From contig JAHLVW010000045.1 in assembly GCA_019058275.1 (NCBI GenBank), forward strand, positions 17,664-81,663: DNA of 64,000 nucleotides, written 5' to 3'. Position 1 is the first letter of the stretch, and each line of letters starts with the position of its first letter. The position numbers and the translations under genes are program-made. This stretch comes from Candidatus Heimdallarchaeota archaeon (GTDB taxonomy: Archaea; Asgardarchaeota; Heimdallarchaeia; JABLTI01). This document shows, piece by piece, positions 18,302 to 25,440 of this stretch. The notes below the pieces were generated by a model that was given only the letters and a program-made list of their open reading frames with translations, was not told where the DNA came from and made no database searches.

Positions 18302-18994
18302 TTAATCTACAAGAGCAATAAGCTGTAGTTGAGTTCGAACTCTGAGATAGTCCTTAGCAAAATCAATAGATGACATATCTGCCCAATGGAATCGTTCTTC
18401 GATATCAAATATCTCTTCTTCAAGTTCTAATTTATGTCTCTCAGTATATTTCTCTCTTTCAGATCCACGATCTATTTTTGAACGACCAGCCAAAGCTCCT
18501 TTAATTCGAGCAATTTCATCTATTTTTTGATTGAGGACTGCTTCCAACTGTTCCTTTTGTCGATTGTAAATAGCAATTGCATTTTCGGGTTTTGTTTTTG
18601 GTTTTACACCTTTTTCTAACAAGTGTCTTGCTGGTCTTAGAGGTTCACGAGCAAATAATCCTTTAATGGAATTAGCTATTTGAAAGAGGTGGTATTCAGG
18701 ATTCCAACGTTTAATAATCCATAAATCAATAATTTTACCTTTGCCAACTCGTGGGTGCTCAACTTCTGAAATCATTTTAACTAAAGGTGGAGTAGCTGGA
18801 AAACCTCCGAGCATCTCAAGTTCCACAGTAAAGAAACGATTCTTAAATTCACCTCTACCAGGAACTAAACCACGCCAACGAGTCATATCACCCTTTATAG
18901 GCTCAAAACCGCGACCTTTTTCATACATCCAATTAGCTTCGCGTGCTAAGACAATATCAGGAATGTTTTTTATCATCTTAAAAATTCCAACCAT
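18302..18994 (-). CDS. Vps23/TSG101-like ESCRT-I subunit (UEV domain, coiled coil, steadiness box)
   Basis: This 230-residue protein has an N-terminal E2-like fold (about 10-128). FPATPP (65-70) and HPRV (80-83) correspond to the E2 PPKV and HPNI elements, and RWNPEYHLFQIANSIKGLF matches the E2 W-x-P helix. The whole protein has no cysteine, so it cannot be an active E2; it is a UEV-type variant. A coiled coil follows (about 135-170). The C terminus (about 188-230) ends IDFAKDYLRVRTQLQLIALV, resembling the TSG101 steadiness box. In eukaryotes this protein binds ubiquitin and organises ESCRT-I. No other ESCRT gene is in the window. The steadiness-box match is by eye. Confidence 0.72.
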   Translation of the reverse strand: MVGIFKMIKNIPDIVLAREANWMYEKGRGFEPIKGDMTRWRGLVPGRGEFKNRFFTVELEMLGGFPATPPLVKMISEVEHPRVGKGKIIDLWIIKRWNPEYHLFQIANSIKGLFAREPLRPARHLLEKGVKPKTKPENAIAIYNRQKEQLEAVLNQKIDEIARIKGALAGRSKIDRGSEREKYTERHKLELEEEIFDIEERFHWADMSSIDFAKDYLRVRTQLQLIALVD

Positions 18995-19079
18995 TACTTT
19001 CTTCTAAGAGTTAATGGTAGCTTTTACATTATTAAACGTTTTATTTTGACTAAGAAAAAAATAGGGTGAAATGGAGTCG

Positions 19080-19733
19080 TTATAATTCCATATCAACACC
19101 TTGTTTTGGGATACGAACGGTAACTCCAGAGTGAGTTTTCTCAACATTTTCCTTAAAATCTTCAGGACTTTGATCACGCCAATGCATAGGGACAACATTT
19201 TTCGGTTTTATAGCTCCAACAGCATCTAATGCTTCTTTAGGATCCATAGTATATTTGCCATCTATAGGTAGAAGAGCATAGTCAATATTTTCCAAATCGT
19301 TCATTTCTTTAATGAAGTCAGTATCTCCTGCAAAGTAAATTCTCTTACCTTTAGCTTCAATAACAAAAGCTGTTTGAATCTCCTTAGGGTGGAAAGGTTC
19401 ACCAGGATTTCTAAAACGATGTACATTATAACCTGGTACTCCATGTATGATAATTCCCTCAAAATCATGCTTTTGACCAGGATCTAAAGCAATAACATTT
19501 CCTTCTATGTTCCCAGAATTATCAGTGGAAGTTATTATTACAGTCGAATCCTTCCTTGCTAGCTTGATTTTATTTGAATCTGAATGATCCATGTGCTTAT
19601 GAGTGGAGAGGATTAAATCTGCTTTATCAGAATATTCAGATTCATCACCGCCATAGGGATCAATATAGATCACTTTATCATCGACTTTTAGCTTAAAAGA
19701 TGCATGTCCGAGTAAACGTAAAACTAATGCCAT
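19080..19733 (-). CDS. Metallo-beta-lactamase fold hydrolase (UPF0173-like)
   Basis: This 217-residue protein is a single MBL domain. It begins with GHASFKLKVDDKVIYIDPYGG, has the metal motif STHKHMDHSD (the H-x-H-x-DH pattern reads HKHMDH), then the later ligands in HGVPGYNVH, FAGDTDF and VVPMHW. The layout fits the L-ascorbate-6-phosphate lactonase/UPF0173 group. The substrate is unknown. It diverges from the M20 peptidase gene across about 95 bases that must hold both promoters. Confidence 0.85.
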   Translation of the reverse strand: MALVLRLLGHASFKLKVDDKVIYIDPYGGDESEYSDKADLILSTHKHMDHSDSNKIKLARKDSTVIITSTDNSGNIEGNVIALDPGQKHDFEGIIIHGVPGYNVHRFRNPGEPFHPKEIQTAFVIEAKGKRIYFAGDTDFIKEMNDLENIDYALLPIDGKYTMDPKEALDAVGAIKPKNVVPMHWRDQSPEDFKENVEKTHSGVTVRIPKQGVDMEL

Positions 19734-19829
19734 GTTTTTACCTCCTACAGAAAATTACACTAATGAAGATAAATTTGTTGTGCTTCGATTTAGTCAATTT
19801 CAAGATAAACCTATTAATTGGAGGAAGGT

Positions 19830-21209
19830 ATGAAATATGGATTTAACCAAAAAAAAGAGAAATTTGTGATAAAGATGAATGGTATTTCTAGAGATGAACT
19901 TATTGAGTTACTTGGAAAATTAGTGAGTTTTAATACTGTAAACATCCCAACTGAAGATATTAAATCTCCAAAAGATTGTCCTGAATATATTGTAAAATAC
20001 TTAATAGAGAGTGGTATAGATGCCAAATTATTCGAAGATAATGGATACTATTCAGTATATGGGAAGGTGGGGAAAGGAGACTTTCACTTATTATTAATGG
20101 CTCATTTCGATGTTGTTCCAGTAAGTGATGGCTGGGATACAAATCCATTTGAAATGGTAATTAAAGAAAATATTGCTTATGGAAGAGGTGTGATTGATAA
20201 TAAGAATAATGTAGCTTCCATCATGACAATTCTTCAAGAAATAAAGAAACTAGATTTAGGAAATAAGATGACTGTCTGTTTTGAACTCTCAGGAGATGAG
20301 GAAATTGGAGGAGTTCATAGTGCTGGAAATTATCTAAAGAAATTCGATCGAATGCCTGATGCTGTTATGAATTTTGATGGAGCTGGAGAAGTTATAATCT
20401 CAAGACGTAGAAATGCTATGGGTGCAACACTAAAAATACCCAAGAAGAAAGCTAAAGCAACTGGTATCTTGGCAGAGAAGAAATTCACTTCAGAACAGAA
20501 CGGAAGGCATACAGCCTATCAACATCGAGGAGCAGATGTTCATTCCATGATAAAGGCATCAGTAGTTTCATCATGGGAATACTACAAAGTAATAGACTGT
20601 CAAGGCAAATTCATTAAGGGTAATGTTGTGCCGGATGAATGCACTCTAAATGTAATAGTTCCATCAGAGGAAAAGAAAGCAGAAGAGTATGAATATGATG
20701 CAGGATTGACTTCCTTATTCGAGAATTTACGGTATTTGGTTAATGTACAATTCCCAACCGAATTTTCTACTTATGGTATAACAATTGGACCCAATATGCT
20801 ATTTGATAGAGGTGATCATTGGGAACTTGGTTTGGACATAAGAGCAATGACACAGAATTACACAGAAGTTGAGAGTGCTTTAAGAGAAATCTGTACTGAG
20901 CTTTTTGGTGAAAACCAATATGAGCTTGCATTTAAACCAGGGCAAGGTATGGTTAACACCTCTAAAGACTCCATGCTAATATCCATAGTTCTTGAAGTGT
21001 CAAAGGAGCTTGAATTACCATCCAAAATTGTTGAGATGGGTGGAGCATCAGATGCTAGGTATTTCTCTAGAGAAGGCATTCCAACATTTGATTTTGGTCC
21101 TGATGGTGGAGGTATCCACGCAAATAATGAATGGCTAAATCTTGATTCATTTTACAAGATAACTGGTTTCTATCTAGAGGTTGTAAAAAGGATACTCGAG
21201 AAAGTTTAG
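19830..21209 (+). CDS. M20 family metallopeptidase (ArgE/DapE-like)
   Basis: This deacetylase or dipeptidase of about 459 residues has zinc-site motifs MAHFDVVPV, GRGVIDNKNN and SGDEEIGG, and a late ligand in FGPDGGGIHANNEW. A lid/dimerisation domain lies between. I start at the ATG at 19830 because GGAGG lies directly before it; a TTG at 19818 overlaps that ribosome site. M20 enzymes of this kind cleave N-acyl amino acids, succinyl-diaminopimelate or dipeptides; the exact substrate is open. The middle of the protein (about 195-235) is lysine-rich and longer than in many relatives. Confidence 0.87.
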   Translation: MKYGFNQKKEKFVIKMNGISRDELIELLGKLVSFNTVNIPTEDIKSPKDCPEYIVKYLIESGIDAKLFEDNGYYSVYGKVGKGDFHLLLMAHFDVVPVSDGWDTNPFEMVIKENIAYGRGVIDNKNNVASIMTILQEIKKLDLGNKMTVCFELSGDEEIGGVHSAGNYLKKFDRMPDAVMNFDGAGEVIISRRRNAMGATLKIPKKKAKATGILAEKKFTSEQNGRHTAYQHRGADVHSMIKASVVSSWEYYKVIDCQGKFIKGNVVPDECTLNVIVPSEEKKAEEYEYDAGLTSLFENLRYLVNVQFPTEFSTYGITIGPNMLFDRGDHWELGLDIRAMTQNYTEVESALREICTELFGENQYELAFKPGQGMVNTSKDSMLISIVLEVSKELELPSKIVEMGGASDARYFSREGIPTFDFGPDGGGIHANNEWLNLDSFYKITGFYLEVVKRILEKV

Positions 21210-21218
21210 ATAAGTACA

Positions 21219-21980
21219 TTAAATGCTAAAAATAGGTAATTTGAAATAAACTCCCTTTGTCAATAATGCTTCGATCAGAGGTTTGAAAATAGCTTCAATG
21301 CCAGGATAGTCATGTAATAGGATAATATCATTTGATCTACTATAGTTTAGACCACGACATCCTTCTGGTTCATCTTCATCCATTCTTGCTAAAATAGATC
21401 TCAGATTATTATACCCTAAAGGGTGTTCTGTTCCAGTAGAACGGTATTCAGCAACAGCACAATCAAAGGTATAGTAAGTCCAGTAAATATCAAGATCAAG
21501 ATGCAATCCTGCATTCTTATACCATTTATAGGAAATGTTCTCAAATATTGGCTGCTCATAGCCATGTTTTTTAAGATAGTTTTGAATTCCCCGCATGAAT
21601 AATTTCTTCTCTTTATCATCTGGCCAACCTAATTCAGCATCTGTTCCTGACCCCTTATCTCCATAAGGAAAACGGAATAATTTAGCTGGTCTAGTTACTT
21701 CTGCATCCCGATAGATTTTATCGATGATTTCATCTGTCTGCTTAATCTCTTGAAAACATTCATTAAGGGACAATTCTGAAAAACGAGGGTGACTATAGGA
21801 ATGATTGCCAAGAACAAATCCTTTCTTTATTGCATAAATTCCATCATCTGGTCTTTCTTCAAGATACTGTCCTCTACAGAAGAATAGTGCTGGAATTTCT
21901 TTAGATGTAAGTAATTTCACCTTATTAAGAAAATCTGCAGAAGGAGCATCATCTATAGTCAGATAACCAACTTGTTTCAT
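21219..21980 (-). CDS. Polysaccharide deacetylase (NodB homology) family protein
   Basis: This 253-residue carbohydrate esterase 4-like protein starts straight into the catalytic domain. Motif 1 is LTIDDAP (double Asp), motif 2 is NHSYSHP (zinc His pair), and motif 3 is FRFPYGDKG. A late ILLHDYPG gives the C-terminal histidine. There is no signal peptide, so it probably acts inside the cell on a precursor sugar or N-acyl compound. It converges with the M20 peptidase 9 bases away. Confidence 0.82.
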   Translation of the reverse strand: MKQVGYLTIDDAPSADFLNKVKLLTSKEIPALFFCRGQYLEERPDDGIYAIKKGFVLGNHSYSHPRFSELSLNECFQEIKQTDEIIDKIYRDAEVTRPAKLFRFPYGDKGSGTDAELGWPDDKEKKLFMRGIQNYLKKHGYEQPIFENISYKWYKNAGLHLDLDIYWTYYTFDCAVAEYRSTGTEHPLGYNNLRSILARMDEDEPEGCRGLNYSRSNDIILLHDYPGIEAIFKPLIEALLTKGVYFKLPIFSI

Positions 21981-22126
21981 GATTTGGTTTATAATTTGGT
22001 TTAATTTAATTCTTTCGTGAAAAATCCAGAAAAAAAGTAATTAGTCTTTTTATATTTTCAAATGATATAATAAGGAAATCTTTAAAACAATAACTTGAAA
22101 CGACCTAATTATTAACACTTAAATTT

Positions 22127-22214
22127 GCGGGGGTTGCCCAGTCTGGTCAAAGGTGCAAGACTCAGACTCTTGTCTCGTAGGAGTTCGCGCGTTCAAATCG
22201 CGCCCCCCGCACCA
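22127..22214 (+). tRNA. tRNA-Leu (anticodon CAG)
   Basis: The gene folds as a class II tRNA with a long variable arm. The acceptor pairs GCGGGGG with CCCCCGC, and CCA is encoded (22212-22214). The anticodon stem CAAGA/TCTTG encloses loop CTCAGAC with anticodon CAG at 22163-22165. The T stem is GCGCG/CGCGC with loop TTCAAAT. No intron is seen. Its 3' end recurs at 23903-23925 and, decayed, at 24491-24544. Confidence 0.95.
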
Positions 22215-22350
22215 GTTCTTTCTTTTGTTGAGAATGTTAAATTACCAGATTGAATTATATTAGTTATGTTTTTTCAAAAAGGAGTGGTAGATATATTTAG
22301 ATAAACTAAAAAAAATAACATATTAGATTTCACAAAAGGGGTTTATTGTA

Positions 22351-22836
22351 TTGAATAAGAGAAAAATCTTCATTCTTGTATCGATATTGGTTTTTGTTAT
22401 AGTAACACCAATTTTTTACTCTCAAGCACATCGCATTTTTAAAAGAAATTCTCTACAATTGCGATACTATACTATAGAATCAGTAAATTGTACAGATAAA
22501 TTTGGAGATTCAATAACACTTATGGTTAAACCTTCACTTAATATTCGATATGAAATATTTCCAGAAGTGATAAATCCTTGGGATAATATCACTTACTATG
22601 ATAATATAACACATTATAGCTGCTTTGGAAAAAGAGAAAATGAAGATTCATTTTCTACATTCATATTTAGTTTAGATATAAAGGTAAAGCAAAATAGGGA
22701 ATCACAAAAAATTAGCTATACAGCAATAGCAATATTGGGTGCTGACAGATGGTGTGAGAGTTTCTGGTTTGGTAAACTCGGTGGAGAATTACTTATCACT
22801 TTCCGTTTCTTATTGATACAACCCCGTACCAGTTAA
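22351..22836 (+). CDS. Hypothetical membrane-anchored or secreted protein
   Basis: This 161-residue protein begins at a TTG. It has a basic start (NKRK) followed by a hydrophobic segment at about 5-24, so it is secreted or anchored by its N terminus. The rest is beta-prone, with sequons NIT, NCT and NIT. I do not recognise a family. It is the first gene in the cassette between the intact tRNA-Leu and the first copy of its 3' end, and it converges with the next gene. Confidence 0.5.
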   Translation: MNKRKIFILVSILVFVIVTPIFYSQAHRIFKRNSLQLRYYTIESVNCTDKFGDSITLMVKPSLNIRYEIFPEVINPWDNITYYDNITHYSCFGKRENEDSFSTFIFSLDIKVKQNRESQKISYTAIAILGADRWCESFWFGKLGGELLITFRFLLIQPRTS

Positions 22837-22859
22837 TTTATTATCTTTTTATGCTTATT

Positions 22860-23753
22860 TTATTTATATTCTTGAATGAGTTTTTGTGAATCCACTTTTC
22901 CCATTTTTTTTGCAAACTCCAATGATGGTTGCTTAGCATTTGGATATACGACATTGTTCCAGTAAAGTTCATCGCAAAAATCACCATGATGTAGTGTTTG
23001 TGTTCTTCTCATATGAATTGTATATCCCTCATTATTACTTGGATGGTCTCTACTATAACAAGAGCTAAGATAAGCGATGTCAGGATCATTAAGATCTTTA
23101 AGAACTTCATGAACGACACATCTATCAAATTTGTAGAATTCTTTGTAATCATCAAAAATAACAATTGTAAAGTCTCCTACTCCTAACTCTCGATATTGCT
23201 TCATAATACGTTCTCTTGAATTAATTCTCGTAACTTTTCTGGGATCTTCGGGCATTTCCGGGGGATTTTGTTCTTTCCGTTCTTTAATTAAATATTTGAC
23301 AATTTTTTTGTATAAATTGGTAGCTTCTTCTTTTCCCAAGATATCTTCAATTGCTTTGACTCTATAATAAGAGAGATGACTTGATGCTTTACGGATATTA
23401 AAATATCGAAGATCTATTTCTTCCTCTGTAGTATTCAGACCTTTTGGAAGTTCAAGTAACTTGCATAAAAAATTACTAATTACTTTTTCAAGTTCAGGAT
23501 ATTTATTCAGTATTGATTGATTTTGTTCTATTTTTTCAATATCAAATTGATCAAAATCGATTTGGAATTCTTTTATCTCATCATTTAGTCTTTTTTCAAA
23601 AGCAAGTAAGTATTTTCCTAATTTGTTTGGTTTAAGTTTGTAGAAATACTTAATTACTGAATCAGTTTGTTCAAAATTACTTTTCATAAAATTAAAAAGG
23701 TTAATTTTGCTTTTTGCTTCTGTATTAAAAAACTGGCATGGTTTTATTTTCAT
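22860..23753 (-). CDS. L-2-amino-thiazoline-4-carboxylate hydrolase-like family protein
   Basis: The C-terminal half of this 297-residue protein resembles the ATC-hydrolase family. It has a conserved Cys in KFDRCVVHEVLKDL, then DPDIAYLSSCYSRDHP, and the closing signature MRRTQTLHHGDFCDELYWNN. Family members act on a cyclic precursor of cysteine, but most archaeal and clostridial relatives are uncharacterised. The N-terminal half is helical and polar with no known domain. The gene lies in a 1.7-kb segment bounded by tRNA-Leu 3' ends, which suggests that it was acquired by integration. Confidence 0.6.
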   Translation of the reverse strand: MKIKPCQFFNTEAKSKINLFNFMKSNFEQTDSVIKYFYKLKPNKLGKYLLAFEKRLNDEIKEFQIDFDQFDIEKIEQNQSILNKYPELEKVISNFLCKLLELPKGLNTTEEEIDLRYFNIRKASSHLSYYRVKAIEDILGKEEATNLYKKIVKYLIKERKEQNPPEMPEDPRKVTRINSRERIMKQYRELGVGDFTIVIFDDYKEFYKFDRCVVHEVLKDLNDPDIAYLSSCYSRDHPSNNEGYTIHMRRTQTLHHGDFCDELYWNNVVYPNAKQPSLEFAKKMGKVDSQKLIQEYK

Positions 23754-23902
23754 TCTTTACCCTCATTTTTTTCTAATCAATCTAGAGACATGCTCTATTT
23801 TGATTGATTTACATAAATATATAAGACTTATTACCTTTTATTAAGAATACTCTCTCTCTTATTTAAGAAAAACAGTCTTTAATTTTACTCACTCTATATG
23901 AC

Positions 23903-23925
23903 TTCAAATCGCGCCCCCCGCACCA
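23903..23925 (+). repeat. Copy of tRNA-Leu 3' end (att-like site)
   Basis: These 23 bases are identical to the last 23 of tRNA-Leu (22192-22214), from the T loop through CCA. The following 33 bases also resemble the tRNA's own 3' flank, sharing GAATG, TAAA and TTACC blocks. This is the pattern left by integration at the 3' end of a tRNA gene. The segment between the two copies is 1.7 kb and has no integrase. Confidence 0.8.
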
Positions 23926-23955
23926 ATTCTTCTGTTTTTGTTCTGAATGCTAAAC

Positions 23956-24345
23956 TTACCTTTTCCTTTCTTTTCCCTTTCGGGATAAACGATATGGTTC
24001 ATAAGCAAAACCCAGATTGCCTTTTACTTTATGAAAGCCAGTATCGCCAGTATAGGTTTCTCGTACAGTTTGTACCAATACAGCAGTTTTAACTTCAGCA
24101 TCAAATTCTTCTTTTAGAATGTCAAACCAAACATACTGTCCTCCCACTTTGACTATCTTTTCAACGTCTATCGGAACGACAACAGTTTTTTTGAAACGTT
24201 TTCTCACCAAAATCATTGCATGTGGTTTATATTTCTTGATTGTTTTTCCAAGAAGTTTTTCAATCTTGACAATTTTTCCTAATTTATTGCTGTTTTCATC
24301 AACTGCAATTTTGCTAATTAATCGTGAAAAATCCATTATTCTCAT
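23956..24345 (-). CDS. PRC-barrel-like domain protein, copy 1
   Basis: This 129-residue protein opens with a PRC-barrel-like strand pattern: FSRLISKIAVDENSNKLGKI, then a lysine-rich segment, and VVVPIDVEKIVKVGGQYVWF. PRC barrels occur in RNA-processing factors and in membrane or photosystem assembly proteins. It is a paralog of the protein at 30246-30623, sharing most of the first 95 residues and the basic RKGKERKR end. It lies between the two tRNA-Leu 3' relics. The high Lys/Arg content would suit RNA or ribosome binding, but this is inference. Confidence 0.6.
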   Translation of the reverse strand: MRIMDFSRLISKIAVDENSNKLGKIVKIEKLLGKTIKKYKPHAMILVRKRFKKTVVVPIDVEKIVKVGGQYVWFDILKEEFDAEVKTAVLVQTVRETYTGDTGFHKVKGNLGFAYEPYRLSRKGKERKR

Positions 24346-24490
24346 AATAATATGTACGAAGACACTAATAATACTACTGTAATCTCAACACTTCTTAGCA
24401 GGAACCATGTCGGAAAATAACTGAATTTATCGATGACAAAATAGAATAACTATAAATGAAGTATTCCTTCCAAGTCTCTCTAAGTGTATG

Positions 24491-24544
24491 TGAGACATCT
24501 TGTCTTGTAGGTGTTCGCGCGTTCAATTCGCGTCCCCTGCACTA
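24491..24544 (+). repeat. Decayed tRNA-Leu 3' half
   Basis: This 54-base stretch aligns with tRNA-Leu from the 3' side of the anticodon arm to CCA, with scattered changes that are mostly C to T. The T arm is still clear as CGCGCGTTCAATTCGCG. The 5' half is missing, so it is not a functional tRNA. It may be an older integration scar than the copy at 23903. Confidence 0.75.
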
Positions 24545-24554
24545 CTCTTCTTTT

Positions 24555-25034
24555 TTATCCTTCATTGATTTCTTTACCAAATTTAGAGGATTTTTTCACT
24601 CCTAGATAGAATAATCTTCTGAACTTGGCTTTGTTGACAACTTGTGCTCCTACTTCTTCAATCTTTGTTTTCATGTACTCAAGTGCTTTTCCACCACTGA
24701 AGCGAGCCGTAGTAAAAACAATAGCCCTTTTTCCACTAAGATTTTTCATTCTGCTTATAATTTCATTAAAAGCATTAGGTGGTTTTGAACCATAAGTTGG
24801 CATACCAATTATGATTAAATCATAGTCTTTAACATCAAGAGCATTCAACTCAGTTTCTATCGCTGAGAAATCTCCATTCTCGTATTTATCAAGCATTTTT
24901 ATCTTTTCAATAAATTTTCCAGTTAATTCAATTAGAAAGAAGGTCACTTCATAGTTGGTCAGAGAATTTGCGATAGCTTTCGCGGTTTTCTTCGTTCGTC
25001 CTCCCATCGTAAAATATGCAATTAGAGTTTTCAT
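24555..25034 (-). CDS. Flavodoxin-like protein
   Basis: This 159-residue FMN protein starts MKTLIAYFTMGGRTKKTAKAI, the flavodoxin phosphate loop in a slightly changed form (usual S/T-x-T-G-x-T). DLIIIGMPTYGSKPPNAF and AIVFTTARFSGG form the two further FMN loops. It is probably a small electron carrier or quinone/flavin reductase in the cytosol. It is transcribed toward the tRNA-Leu relic, 11 bases away. The gap upstream of it contains the GC-rich candidate RNA. Confidence 0.85.
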   Translation of the reverse strand: MKTLIAYFTMGGRTKKTAKAIANSLTNYEVTFFLIELTGKFIEKIKMLDKYENGDFSAIETELNALDVKDYDLIIIGMPTYGSKPPNAFNEIISRMKNLSGKRAIVFTTARFSGGKALEYMKTKIEEVGAQVVNKAKFRRLFYLGVKKSSKFGKEINEG

Positions 25035-25112
25035 AGACGATTAGTAGTATTCCTCATTAATGAACTTTTATTTTTAAAAATCTCTCCAAGCAGTTTTACT
25101 TGTTAAACTTAA

Positions 25113-25215
25113 TCTGAGCGGGAAAAGTAATGAGAGTCGGATTAGCCCCGCTCAGGTCGAAAAGGGGTTCAATTGTCTTTATGGGGATAAGCTTCTTTTC
25201 TGGTCTCCGTCGCTT
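25113..25215 (+). ncRNA. Candidate structured RNA (GC-rich island)
   Basis: In a gap of about 400 bases without genes (25035-25440), this stretch is much richer in G and C than its surroundings. CTGAGCGGG (25114-25122) pairs perfectly with CCCGCTCAG (25147-25155), with TAAT/ATTA inside the loop flanking a GA-rich segment. A second GC-rich part with runs of G (GGGG near 25164 and 25182) follows. In AT-rich archaea such islands are often stable RNAs. It does not fit a tRNA, and I cannot name a class. The strand is uncertain. Confidence 0.4.
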
Positions 25216-25440
25216 AACCAATCAACCAATTGTATGAAATTTAGTATTTAAAAGAGTTTCAAAGGAAAGATGTTGCCAGAAAATGACTCTTTAGTATCTT
25301 AATTTATAATTGATGAAAGGAACAGTAACTCATCATTAGAAGACCTGTTAAATCAAAAAAAAAAAAAAATAAATATGCTCTATTACTATTATTTGTACAA
25401 ATATTGTATAATTCTGAAAATGTGTTTTGTAGAGAAGCAA

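Noticed and set aside
18302..18994. Active ubiquitin-conjugating E2 enzyme
   Set aside because: The fold is E2-like, but the protein has no cysteine at all, so it cannot form a thioester. The C-terminal part also fits Vps23 better.
24491..24544. Second functional tRNA-Leu gene
   Set aside because: The 5' half is absent and the acceptor end is mutated, so no cloverleaf can form.
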